Shown one piece after another: positions 54,568-62,214 of a stretch of 64,000 nucleotides of DNA. Position numbers and translations under genes: made by a program. This DNA comes from Pedobacter sp. (GTDB lineage: Bacteria; Bacteroidota; Bacteroidia; Sphingobacteriales; Sphingobacteriaceae), in contig SSFR01000014.1 in NCBI GenBank assembly GCA_008015505.1, positions 124,001 through 188,000 on the forward strand. Direction: 5' to 3'. The notes under the pieces were generated by a model, which saw only the letters and a list, made by a program, of their open reading frames with translations, had not been told where the DNA came from and searched no databases. Position 1 is the stretch's first letter. Each line of letters starts with the position of its first letter.

Positions 54568-55839
54568 CTAGTCAATCCATTCAAATTTGGTATAAGGAAC
54601 CAAGACTTTTGGAATACGAATTCCTTTTTCAGTTTGATTATTTTCTAAAAGTGAAGCAACAATCCGAGGTAAAGCCAACGCACTCCCATTAAGCGTATGT
54701 GCTAGTTGAGCTTTGCCCTCTTTACCCTTAAAACGCAATTTGAGACGATTACTCTGAAAGGTTTCAAAATTAGAAACTGAAGATACTTCTAACCATCGAG
54801 CTTGAGCTGCACACCAAACCTCCATATCGAATGTTAAAGCTGCATGAGAGCTCATATCACCCCCACACAAACGAAGCACACGATAAGGCAATTCAAGCGC
54901 TTGTAACAGATTTTGAATGTATTTGCTCATCTCATCGTGCACTTGATATGACTGATCAGGGTGCGCTACTTGTACAATTTCTACTTTATCGAACTGGTGT
55001 AAACGATTTAAACCTCGAACATGAGCACCATAAGAACCTGCTTCACGACGAAAACAAGGCGTATATCCACAATTTTTGATAGGTAAATCTTCTTCTTTCA
55101 CAATCACATCGCGATATAAATTCGTGATAGGTACTTCGGCCGTTGGTATTAAATATAAATTGTCTAGACCGACATGATACATTTGGCCTTCTTTATCGGG
55201 AAGCTGAGCTGTTCCAAAGCCTGAAGCTTCATTGACCAAAATAGGTGGCTGCACTTCACTATAACCCGCAGCTTCTGCACGATCTAAAAAGAAATTAATC
55301 AGTGCGCGCTGCAACTTAGCTCCTTTTCCTTTATAAACTGGAAAACCAGCGCCTGTAATTTTATTCCCCAATTCAAAATCGATAATATCATATTTGACCG
55401 CAAGCTCCCAATGAGGAAGTGCATTCGTAGCCAAAGTAGGCTTAACACCATGTTCAAAAATGATCTCATTATCATCTGCACCAACTCCTTTAGGAACAGA
55501 AATATGAGGTAAATTGGGTAATAATACGAGCTGTTGCTGCAATTGCTCCTCCAATTTAGTAAGCTCATCACCCAAGGTTTTAATCTGCTCTTTTAATGCT
55601 GATGTATTTATTTTAATGACTTCCACCGCTTCTTTTTTCCCTTGACGCATCAAATCGCCCACTTGTTTAGCAGCAAGATTCGCTTCTGCAGAAATAGCAT
55701 CCAATTTCGACTGTGTTTGTCTACGATTTTCATCCAGGTGAATAATTTCATCAACCAAATTGAAATTTTTGAAATTTTTGATTGCTAAACGCGCAAGAAC
55801 TTGTTCTTTATTCTCGCGGATGTAATTAATTTGAAGCAT
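54568..55839 (-). CDS. serS: Seryl-tRNA synthetase
   Basis: A class II aminoacyl-tRNA synthetase of 423 residues. The N-terminal two-helix coiled-coil arm covers residues 30-100 (LDENRRQTQSKLDAISAEAN). The catalytic core has motif 1 (GAKLQRALINFFLDRAEAAG), motif 2 (CFRREAGSYGAHVRGLNRLH) and motif 3 (LNGSALALPRIVASLLEN, with Arg). Length and order are normal. It also charges tRNA-Sec in organisms that have one. The leader upstream has an unusually strong inverted repeat (55878-55930) behind a -7 box at 55982. Confidence 0.96.
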   Translation of the reverse strand: MLQINYIRENKEQVLARLAIKNFKNFNLVDEIIHLDENRRQTQSKLDAISAEANLAAKQVGDLMRQGKKEAVEVIKINTSALKEQIKTLGDELTKLEEQLQQQLVLLPNLPHISVPKGVGADDNEIIFEHGVKPTLATNALPHWELAVKYDIIDFELGNKITGAGFPVYKGKGAKLQRALINFFLDRAEAAGYSEVQPPILVNEASGFGTAQLPDKEGQMYHVGLDNLYLIPTAEVPITNLYRDVIVKEEDLPIKNCGYTPCFRREAGSYGAHVRGLNRLHQFDKVEIVQVAHPDQSYQVHDEMSKYIQNLLQALELPYRVLRLCGGDMSSHAALTFDMEVWCAAQARWLEVSSVSNFETFQSNRLKLRFKGKEGKAQLAHTLNGSALALPRIVASLLENNQTEKGIRIPKVLVPYTKFEWID

Positions 55840-55877
55840 TTTAGTCGATTTTCTTAAAATTTATAACGCTGATTAGA

Positions 55878-55930
55878 ACAAACTTCCTTCACCTTCCGTG
55901 TTAGCTATAGCCAAATACGGAGAAGTTTGT
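55878..55930 (-). promoter_or_regulatory. Structured leader of serS (inverted repeat)
   Basis: ACAAACTTC at 55878-55886 pairs perfectly with GAAGTTTGT at 55922-55930, and inside it TCCGT pairs with ACGGA. It lies 39 bases upstream of serS and downstream of the -7 box TAAATTTG (minus strand, 55989-55982), so it would sit in the transcript. It has no visible T-box sequence. The 240-base gap otherwise contains only a second inverted repeat, TGCAGTTA/TAACTGCA at 55994-56049, and no gene. Confidence 0.45.
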
Positions 55931-55981
55931 ATGCTGCTCCCGCGAATATAACCAATTTGAAAAACCTCGATTAAATAATAC

Positions 55982-55989
55982 CAAATTTA
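55982..55989 (-). promoter_or_regulatory. Promoter -7 box of serS
   Basis: CAAATTTA on the plus strand reads TAAATTTG on the minus strand and matches TAnnTTTG. It would start a leader of roughly 135 bases before serS. Confidence 0.4.
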
Positions 55990-56080
55990 AGATTGCAGTT
56001 ACTCTCGTATCCCTTCGACTAGGACTAAAAACTCAGGACTCTAACTGCAGAAGATTTGTTAAAAGCAAAATTTCCAAATA

Positions 56081-56911
56081 CTAATTGACATCTATATCCA
56101 CTGAATCTAAGATATAGGCCTTCAAATGCGTGCGGATTTGGAGAATAAAATTTTGTAACTTATCAACCCTACTCTCTAATTCACCTAATGCTTCTTGGAA
56201 ATTATCAACCATAAGATCAACTTTTTCAGCATAATACAAGGCTTCTGTCGTTGCACGAAGTGCATCCTCCATGGCTTTGAACTTTTCTTCCTCCAATGCC
56301 TCCGGTCTTGATAACACAAGCATCAATTCTTGTATAGCTGGCTCGACTTTTTTGTTAGCATCTTTCATTTTAACCAAATTCCGGTCGATAAGCAATAATG
56401 GATCCTCTTTTTCAAGTTGCTTTAATTGACGTTTAATCTGTTTTCGGATGGCCTCTTCAATTTCCGGTGACATTGACTTTTCTCCCCCAAATGTATTATA
56501 TGCACTATGTGTAGCCTTAACTGCATCTTTAGTTATAATCCAAGTAAGTATCTCTGTAAAAGTTGTGACCATTGATTTACCTACTTGAGTAAAAAATGCT
56601 CCCACCGCAACAGTTCCAACAGGAACTACTTCCCCCGCATGTGGAAAAGCTAATGATACAGTATCACCCGCAAGCTTCCCAACCAATTGAAGCAAATTCT
56701 TTGGAGCGTTCCGAATTACCTTTCTCATTCCCTTCCCTTTACCCATAGTTGCAATAACAATATTGGGAAGGGCTTTAAATACATTACCAGCACCTTTAAT
56801 GGCCTCTGTCCGACCACCATACCAAAAAGCACGCTTAAACGAACCTTTCTTTCGATTATTAGTTACTTCCTCAACTTCCTGCCAAATACGATCAAAGTCA
56901 GCTTTATTCAT
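56081..56911 (-). CDS. Unknown protein, paralog pair member A
   Basis: About 276 residues. NRKKGSFKRAFWYGGRTEAI near the N-terminus is shared with the neighbour (NRKKGSFLRALWYGGRTEGF). It is followed by basic KGKGMRKVIRNAP, a hydrophobic Gly/Val-rich middle (about 75-125), then an amphipathic helical C-terminal half with DRNLVKMKDA and EKVDLMVDNFQEALGELESR. I know no family for it. The ATG at 56911 aligns with the neighbour's start; a longer reading from the GTG at 56953 would begin inside a repeat end. A Gly-rich membrane-inserting segment is possible but not certain. Confidence 0.6.
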   Translation of the reverse strand: MNKADFDRIWQEVEEVTNNRKKGSFKRAFWYGGRTEAIKGAGNVFKALPNIVIATMGKGKGMRKVIRNAPKNLLQLVGKLAGDTVSLAFPHAGEVVPVGTVAVGAFFTQVGKSMVTTFTEILTWIITKDAVKATHSAYNTFGGEKSMSPEIEEAIRKQIKRQLKQLEKEDPLLLIDRNLVKMKDANKKVEPAIQELMLVLSRPEALEEEKFKAMEDALRATTEALYYAEKVDLMVDNFQEALGELESRVDKLQNFILQIRTHLKAYILDSVDIDVN

Positions 56912-56921
56912 ATGCTTCAAT

Positions 56922-56936
56922 ACTTTAAACAAGCTC
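56922..56936. repeat. Solo MITE-like end between the paralogs
   Basis: ACTTTAAACAAGCTC matches the element's right end with one change. It fills most of the gap between the two paralogous genes and adds false N-terminal codons to the downstream one. Confidence 0.4.
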
Positions 56937-56949
56937 TTTATTAAATTGA

Positions 56950-57795
56950 TCACCCCCCCATAGAATGACTCTCCTCAATCACCATTTTAATATAGTTTTT
57001 CAGGTCATTATCTACTTTTCTTACATGATCACGGAAAGGTTTCAGACTGTTTACAGAAAGCTTACCCAATGGGGCCTGAATATCGGCTAATAGCCCTTTT
57101 ATTTTCTTGGTATAATACACCGTTTCAGCAACATTGCGCAAAGCAGAAAATGTAGCCTCATATAGCTCTTCTTCTGAAGAAATAGATGCTGTATTTAATT
57201 CTTCAAGATGTTCAATACTGGACGCAATCCGCTGTTGGGCATCTTTCAATTTGACCAAATTCCGATCTACAATACGCATACCCATCCCCTTTTTTAGATC
57301 TTTTATTTCATGTTTAATAGTTTTTCGGAGGCTTTCACTTTCTGTGACAGGTTTTTTACGTGGCCACATCTTCCGATAGTTAGACTCTTCTCCAGCTATA
57401 TAAGAGTAAGAAATAGATTCTTCAATGGAATCCACAATAACCATAGCCAAATCTTGAGTAATACCCATCACCGCATCAAAAGCTAGCTTAGTAGCCTGCT
57501 TGGCCAACTCTCCTGCTAGTGCCGCTGCCGGTAAAGCTGCAGGCGTCCCAAAGACAACAATAGGCGCCCCAACTGCTATACCTACTGTACTTGCAACAAT
57601 AGCTCTCGGAGCATTCCGTATCGCCTTCCGAAGCCCCTTTCCCTTGCCAAAATGCCCCACAATACCATTAGGAATGCCTCTAAATCCCTCGGTTCGACCA
57701 CCATACCATAACGCACGCAAAAATGAGCCCTTCTTACGGTTATATACCTCTGCTTTTATTTTAGCACATATTTCGTCGAAACTTCGCTCATTCAT
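56950..57795 (-). CDS. Unknown protein, paralog pair member B
   Basis: About 281 residues, paralogous to member A throughout. MNERSFDEICAKIKAEVYNR leads to the shared KKGSF-x-RA-[FL]-WYGGRTE block. A basic GKGKGLRKAIRNAP follows, then an Ala/Val/Gly-rich hydrophobic region (about 60-110, e.g. VGIAVGAPIVVFGTPAALPA). A helical C-terminal half contains RIVDRNLVKLKDA. The start is the ATG at 57795 after AGGAG, with a GTG one codon earlier. Both genes sit in one operon on the minus strand. Function unknown; hydrophobic centre plus charged flanks would suit a membrane-active or pore-forming protein. Confidence 0.6.
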   Translation of the reverse strand: MNERSFDEICAKIKAEVYNRKKGSFLRALWYGGRTEGFRGIPNGIVGHFGKGKGLRKAIRNAPRAIVASTVGIAVGAPIVVFGTPAALPAAALAGELAKQATKLAFDAVMGITQDLAMVIVDSIEESISYSYIAGEESNYRKMWPRKKPVTESESLRKTIKHEIKDLKKGMGMRIVDRNLVKLKDAQQRIASSIEHLEELNTASISSEEELYEATFSALRNVAETVYYTKKIKGLLADIQAPLGKLSVNSLKPFRDHVRKVDNDLKNYIKMVIEESHSMGG

Positions 57796-57934
57796 CACTC
57801 CTAAATAATAAAAATACTATAACCTAATTTAATAAATTAAAATAAGATTATAAAATAATTAATAAATAGATGAACTAAATAAAAGAAATACGCAATAACA
57901 ATACAATACGCAACATCCCTAAACAGGCTCATTA

Positions 57935-58324
57935 TCACTTTTCATATAATTCAATGGGCAAATCGTCTGGATCAAAAATAAAAGTGAATCGTTTATTGGT
58001 GGCTTTATCCATTCGAATAGGCTCTGATTGTATCTGTGCTTGATCTAAGAAGCTCAAAGACTCTTCAAGATTATCCACTTCAAAAGCAATATGTCGTAAT
58101 CCTGTAGCCTCTGGTCTAGACACACGCTTAGGTGGATTTGGGAATGAAAAAAGCTCTATCATATATGTTCCATTCAATGCCAAGTCTACTTTATAAGAAT
58201 CACTATCCGGACGATAGATTTCGCGTAGGATAGAAAACCCCAGAACAGCAGTATAAAAACACTTCGACTGTTCCAAATCCGAACAAATGATTGCAATATG
58301 ATGACAACGATTGAATCGTAACAT
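57935..58324 (-). CDS. VOC-family (glyoxalase-like) protein
   Basis: A 129-residue single-chain glyoxalase/bleomycin-resistance fold. CHHIAIICSDLEQSKCFYTA with VLGF opens it, IELFSFPNPPKRVSRPEATG carries a metal Glu, LRHIAFEVDNLEESL the second His, and FTFIFDPDDLPIELYEK the final Glu. The two paired beta-alpha-beta3 modules and the metal ligand set (His, Glu, His, Glu) are complete. This subgroup (GloA2/YaeR-like) is not a proven lactoylglutathione lyase, and glutathione is unlikely here since the organism has bshA. A -7 box (minus strand, 58351-58344) lies 20 bases upstream. Confidence 0.85.
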   Translation of the reverse strand: MLRFNRCHHIAIICSDLEQSKCFYTAVLGFSILREIYRPDSDSYKVDLALNGTYMIELFSFPNPPKRVSRPEATGLRHIAFEVDNLEESLSFLDQAQIQSEPIRMDKATNKRFTFIFDPDDLPIELYEK

Positions 58325-58343
58325 AACGAGATATTTAAGGGCA

Positions 58344-58351
58344 CAAAAATA
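58344..58351 (-). promoter_or_regulatory. Promoter -7 box of the VOC gene
   Basis: CAAAAATA on the plus strand reads TATTTTTG on the minus strand and matches TAnnTTTG. It overlaps the left direct repeat at 58349-58368. Confidence 0.5.
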
Positions 58352-58820
58352 AAAATCAGTTCCTCGTAGAAAAACTGCTCACTCCCTAAAAATCTCCCAC
58401 ACTTAACACAACAAATAATTGGAATGTATGATTTATGCATTGTAGTTTCAGCACAAAATGCGGATAAGCTAATGGTCGCCGCAGGGTCTGTATTTAGATC
58501 TACTGATGGGGTGGGCTAATTTTTATGGCCCAGGTAGTAGTCTTGATCTCACCACGCCTCATAATATTTACGTCACACATACAGATATTCAATCCATGCA
58601 TGCTATACAAAATTCAGATGGTAGTACTGACACCTACATCACTACAGATGGTGGGGTGACTTATTCCTCCGATTTTTTTTCAGATATAAATAATGTAGAT
58701 ATCCGAAATAAAGGAATTTCATCTGCTGAATTTGATGGTTTTGGACAAGGCTGGGATCAAGATATCATAGTGATACACAGACGTATAAAAAATCAAATAA
58801 ATAAAAATCAGTTTCTCGTA
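58349..58820. repeat. Direct repeats flanking the gene remnant (58349-58368 and 58801-58820)
   Basis: ATAAAAATCAGTTCCTCGTA at 58349-58368 recurs as ATAAAAATCAGTTTCTCGTA at 58801-58820 with one mismatch in 20. The segment between holds the frameshifted Asp-box remnant. The left copy faces the VOC promoter, the right copy the rsmI promoter. Confidence 0.7.
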
Positions 58821-58871
58821 ATTTTGCCATCAATAGTAGCAACTTACTACAAAACAATATTAAACGAATGA
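58424..58871 (+). pseudogene. Frameshifted remnant of an Asp-box (BNR-like) repeat protein
   Basis: From 58424 one frame reads VVSAQNADKLMVAAGSVFRS then TDG and stops after VG. Deleting one G from the GGGG run near 58508 joins it to the frame that continues NFYGPGSSLDLTTPHNIYVT and ends in SDGSTDTYITTDGGVTYSSD. S-T-D-G and T-D-G-G-x-T are Asp-box (BNR) motifs found in sialidase- and sortilin-like beta-propellers. Only about one and a half repeats survive. The reading then runs into the right direct repeat (KNQINKNQFLV), so its last 25 codons are not original. It is a fragment of a larger secreted protein. Confidence 0.6.
58819..58826 (+). promoter_or_regulatory. Promoter -7 box of rsmI
   Basis: TAATTTTG matches TAnnTTTG exactly, 41 bases before the rsmI start codon, immediately after the right direct repeat. 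Confidence 0.45.
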
Positions 58872-59539
58872 ATGGCAAACTTTACCTCGTCCCTACGCCT
58901 ATAGGTAATCTGGAAGATATCACCCTACGCGCTATACGCGTTTTGAAAGAGGTAGATCTAATTTTAGCTGAAGATACACGCACCAGCATAACCCTACTCA
59001 AGCATTTTGATATCAGTAAGAAACTACTAGCGCATCATCAACATAATGAACACAAAGCCTTAAATGAAATTATCCGCTTCTTAAAAGAAGGTAAAAAAGT
59101 TGCTTTGATCAGCGATGCCGGCACCCCAGCTATCTCAGACCCCGGTTTTTTATTGGTCAGAGAAGTATTAAAAAATCAAATAACAATAGAATGTTTACCC
59201 GGAGCCACTGCTTTTGTTCCTGCTTTAGTTAGTTCTGGACTTAGCTGCGATCGATTCGCATTTGAAGGATTCTTACCCCAAAAAAAGGGACGACAAACAC
59301 GTTTAAAAGAATTAGTCGAAGAAAAACGAACCATCATCTTTTACGAATCTCCACACCGACTACTAAAAACTCTTGAAGAGTTTATTCACTATTTTGGAGC
59401 AAATAGGCCCGCCTCTGTATCCAGAGAACTTACCAAACTATTTGAAGAAACTATTCGTGGTACATTGGCAGAAATAAAGATGCACTTCGAAACACATACT
59501 TTAAAAGGAGAATTTGTTATTTGCATCCAAGGAAAATAA
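58868..59539 (+). CDS. rsmI: 16S rRNA (cytidine1402-2'-O)-methyltransferase
   Basis: A 223-residue tetrapyrrole-methylase-fold enzyme that methylates the ribose of C1402 in the 16S rRNA decoding centre. KLYLVPTPIGNLEDITLRAI is the family start, LAEDTRTSITLLKHF the second motif, and SDAGTPAISDPGFLLVRE the third with the G-T-P. LPGATAFVPALVSSGL and FYESPHRLLKTL complete it. The length equals the short Bacteroidota form. Its start overlaps the end of the decayed reading frame upstream by four bases, which is accidental. Confidence 0.95.
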   Translation: MNGKLYLVPTPIGNLEDITLRAIRVLKEVDLILAEDTRTSITLLKHFDISKKLLAHHQHNEHKALNEIIRFLKEGKKVALISDAGTPAISDPGFLLVREVLKNQITIECLPGATAFVPALVSSGLSCDRFAFEGFLPQKKGRQTRLKELVEEKRTIIFYESPHRLLKTLEEFIHYFGANRPASVSRELTKLFEETIRGTLAEIKMHFETHTLKGEFVICIQGK

Positions 59540-59576
59540 ATAAGCTCAAACACCAAACATATCCGTTATTAAAGGA

Positions 59577-60107
59577 ATGAACATCAAGAAGATAGCCATC
59601 GTTGGTCCAGAGTCTACAGGAAAATCTACCCTATCGGCCCAATTAGCAGCCCATTATAAAACCATTTGGGTTCCTGAATATGCCCGAGAATATTGCGAAA
59701 AATTGGCCGAACCTTGTAGCTGGCAAGACGAAATCAATATGTTTAAAGGGCAGCTAGAGCTAGAAAATCGTTTACTCCCTCAAGCCAATGCCCTTTTGAT
59801 TTGCGATACCACGTTTATCACAGTTAAAATTTGGAGTGATCATATTTTCGGCAAATCTCCACAAGAAGTTTTAGACGAATTACCAAAACATCCCTATGAC
59901 TTCTATCTATTGATGAATATTGATCTACCATGGGAAGACGATCCCTTACGAGACTTCCCTAACCAACGTAAACATTTCATGGGAATTTGGCATGCTGAAC
60001 TAAAAGCGCTACACGCACATTATGCTGTCATTTCAGGCTCAAAACAGGCCCGCTTCCAAAATGCGGTACAAGCTATCGATCAATTTCTTATCACAAAACC
60101 TAACTAA
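59577..60107 (+). CDS. NadR-like nicotinamide riboside kinase / AAA ATPase
   Basis: A 176-residue P-loop protein. KIAIVGPESTGKSTLSAQLA is the Walker A of the NadR kinase domain, VPEYAREYCEKL the conserved aromatic region, LLICDTTFITVKIWSDHIFG the Walker B/substrate part and PLRDFPNQRKHF the lid. In NadR this domain phosphorylates nicotinamide riboside to NMN. No NMN adenylyltransferase domain is attached. With pnuC at 41314 it forms an uptake-and-trap route for nicotinamide riboside. AAAGGA precedes the ATG. It follows rsmI by 37 bases. Confidence 0.85.
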   Translation: MNIKKIAIVGPESTGKSTLSAQLAAHYKTIWVPEYAREYCEKLAEPCSWQDEINMFKGQLELENRLLPQANALLICDTTFITVKIWSDHIFGKSPQEVLDELPKHPYDFYLLMNIDLPWEDDPLRDFPNQRKHFMGIWHAELKALHAHYAVISGSKQARFQNAVQAIDQFLITKPN

Positions 60108-60120
60108 TGAAGTTAATTAA

Positions 60121-61068
60121 TCACCGAATGACGCGTTTCTTTCCTTGCCCCCTTATTTTCATCATTCGCTCAGGACAATCTGTATAAATTGCATCCGCAC
60201 CTAGTTCCAAAGCCAACCGATAATCTTCTTCCGTATTAATACCAAATAAAGCTACTTTACTTTTACTCTTAGCCTCCCCCTTTATACACTGCATTGACTT
60301 TTTATTCCAAAGACGATGAATATCTACTTCCGTACTCCCCTGCCCGAGCTGCAGTTTCTCTACCAAAGTCATAGTACGACGCAATTCAAAGCCCACCCAA
60401 GGATAGTATATCGATGATCGAACACAGTCGGCATTGAGCATAAGCTGTAATAAATGCGAGCGGGTCTGGTTTCTGGGTTCAAAAACAATTGCCCGGCTTT
60501 CTTTCGTCAGGATAGCTGTATGCTCATCACTTGTTGAGTAAAACAGTACACGATCCCACTCATGATTAGCATCTACAACCTCAAACACAGCATCAACTAG
60601 TGGCTTTGCCGGTAATGATTTAAGATCGATAATAATAAATAAGTGCTTAGGAATACACTTAAAAGCCTCTTCTAACGTCGGAATATGTAAATCAATTTGT
60701 TGCATATTCCGATAAGGAAAGACCACTTGATCGAGTGTGAACCTATAGCCTGCATTAAACTGTCTAAGCGCTGAAACACTAAACGAACTAATAACACCTT
60801 CTCCATTTGTTCTGATATTCAAATCACTGGGATGATACAATACCGGCACACTATCCTTCGATAGCTGTACATCTAACTCAATACCATCTACACCAAGCTC
60901 GATGGCCTTTTTGAACGCGTATAACGTGTTTTCTGGCATCTCCAATTGACCCCCACGATGAGCAATAATCATGGGAAAAACAGCTCCAGATACCCTATAA
61001 ACGTGTTTTGTACAAGAGTTTATAGCAACAAATCCTACTATTAAACAAATTAAAAATTTCATCTTCAT
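60121..61068 (-). CDS. Glycerophosphodiester phosphodiesterase lipoprotein
   Basis: A 315-residue GDPD TIM-barrel enzyme that releases glycerol-3-phosphate and alcohols from deacylated phospholipids. The signal/lipobox is FLICLIVGFVAINSC (cysteine near residue 19), so it is probably membrane-anchored. IIAHRGGQLEMPENTLYAF has the catalytic His-Arg and the Glu-Asn, DGIELDVQLSKDSVPVLYHP the Asp/Glu ligands and second His. The barrel is complete; GADAIYTDCPERM is the final motif. Convergent with the NadR-like gene. Upstream is a 384-base gap with repeats. Confidence 0.88.
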   Translation of the reverse strand: MKMKFLICLIVGFVAINSCTKHVYRVSGAVFPMIIAHRGGQLEMPENTLYAFKKAIELGVDGIELDVQLSKDSVPVLYHPSDLNIRTNGEGVISSFSVSALRQFNAGYRFTLDQVVFPYRNMQQIDLHIPTLEEAFKCIPKHLFIIIDLKSLPAKPLVDAVFEVVDANHEWDRVLFYSTSDEHTAILTKESRAIVFEPRNQTRSHLLQLMLNADCVRSSIYYPWVGFELRRTMTLVEKLQLGQGSTEVDIHRLWNKKSMQCIKGEAKSKSKVALFGINTEEDYRLALELGADAIYTDCPERMMKIRGQGKKRVIR

Positions 61069-61116
61069 GCGCCTGATTTATTCCTTTTAGAAAATAAATG
61101 AGATGGTTTATTCAAA

Positions 61117-61140
61117 GAGCTTGTCTACTTTTACCGGCTC
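61117..61140. repeat. Short MITE-like end pair
   Basis: GAGCTTGTCTA, then CTTTTA, then CCGGCTC: an element left end followed closely by a degenerate right end, 24 bases in all. It lies upstream of the glycerophosphodiesterase gene. Confidence 0.4.
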
Positions 61141-61280
61141 ATAATACTCTAGTACAGCTAGCACTAATCTTCAAAGTGTAGACTGTATCTTGAATTCCAA
61201 ATTGGCCCAGAGCAGTGGGAGTATATTAATTGAATTTTCACAAAACAAAATTAGGCCCTTATCGTCTTCTTTTTTCTAAA

Positions 61281-61441
61281 GAGCTTGTCTAAAGTTTATT
61301 TTATGAAGCTATTGCCGGTTATTTTTGAGCGAAATAAGACGGATTTTGGAGCCATAGCAGGGCACTATGGTGAAAAAATTCAACGAAATTGCAGCCAAAA
61401 AGAACCAAAAGAGCAAGATAAAATAAACTTTAGACAAGCTC
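61281..61441. mobile_element. Intact MITE-like element, 161 bp
   Basis: The first 24 bases (61281-61304, starting GAGCTTGTCTAAAGTTTA) are the exact reverse complement of the last 24 (61418-61441). The interior of about 113 bases has no gene. The same interior recurs at 52505-52699. A non-coding unit with perfect terminal inverted repeats and several scattered copies is what a MITE looks like. No clear target-site duplication was found: flanks read ...CTAAA and AATTC.... It ends 11 bases past the sdhB stop, outside the gene. Confidence 0.8.
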
Positions 61442-61452
61442 AATTCAATAAC

Positions 61453-62205
61453 TCATCTGAGCACACCACCTGTTTTATTAAACTCCCAATTCATGCGAGC
61501 AATATTTAATATGGAGATATTCTGTGGACACTTGACTTCACATGCTTCCGTATTACTGCAATGACCAAACCCCTCTATATCCATTTGTCTTACCATATTT
61601 AAAACTCTTTTTGTAGCTTCCTTTTTTCCCTGTGGAAGTTTTACCAAATGAGCAATTTTGGCAGATGTGAATAAAGCAGCACTTGAATTTTTGCAGGTAG
61701 CCACACAAGCTCCGCAACCTATACAAGCTGCCGAATCAAAAGCTGATTCTGCTGTCTCATGGGTGATGAGTAGCGTATTCGCTTCGACTGCTTGACCAGT
61801 GCTGACAGAAATAAATCCCCCTGATTGTACAATACGATCAAATGCTGACCGATCTATTCTCAAATCTCGTTTTATAGGAAAAGCTTTAGCCCGAAAAGGT
61901 TCAATATAGATAGTGGCTTCATCTTTAAATTCTCGCATATGCAGTTGACAAACCGTTAAGCCGGCTACCGGGCCATGGGCCTGTCCATTAATCATCATGC
62001 CACAGGAACCACAAATTCCTTCACGGCAGTCATGATCAAATTCAATTGGCGTTTCTCCCCTTAAGATTAAACTTTCATTAAGTGTATCCATCATCTCCAA
62101 AAACGACATATGAGGATCGATATTTTTTAGTTCATAATCCACTAACTTTCCCTTGCTCATGGCATTTTTCTGACGCCATACCTTAAGATTTATTTTCATC
62201 ATCAA
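61453..62205 (-). CDS. sdhB: Succinate dehydrogenase/fumarate reductase iron-sulfur subunit
   Basis: The 250-residue Fe-S subunit of complex II, passing electrons from the flavoprotein to quinone. CREGICGSCGMMINGQAHGP binds the [2Fe-2S] cluster, CIGCGACVATCKNS and CSNTEACEVKCPQNI the [4Fe-4S] and [3Fe-4S] clusters. The layout is the Bacteroidota B-type without the usual fused extras. The start has three Met in a row (MMMKINLKVW); which is used is undecided. It follows sdhA on the same strand, nine bases downstream. Confidence 0.95.
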   Translation of the reverse strand: MMMKINLKVWRQKNAMSKGKLVDYELKNIDPHMSFLEMMDTLNESLILRGETPIEFDHDCREGICGSCGMMINGQAHGPVAGLTVCQLHMREFKDEATIYIEPFRAKAFPIKRDLRIDRSAFDRIVQSGGFISVSTGQAVEANTLLITHETAESAFDSAACIGCGACVATCKNSSAALFTSAKIAHLVKLPQGKKEATKRVLNMVRQMDIEGFGHCSNTEACEVKCPQNISILNIARMNWEFNKTGGVLR

Positions 62206-62214
62206 CTATATTCG

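Larger units (their letters stand above)
61069..61452. other. Non-coding region with MITE-like copies
   Basis: About 380 bases with no supported gene. The intact element lies at 61281-61441 and another end-like pair at 61117-61140. The short frame at 61285-61509 runs through the element and into sdhB antisense and is not a gene. The rest shows no clear structure. Confidence 0.6.

Noticed and set aside
55990..56060. Possible tRNA or T-box near serS
   Set aside because: No T-arm GTTCRA, no acceptor stem and no T-box consensus could be found; only inverted repeats remain.
61285..61509. Open frame through the intact MITE-like copy
   Set aside because: It begins inside the terminal repeat and runs antisense into sdhB.
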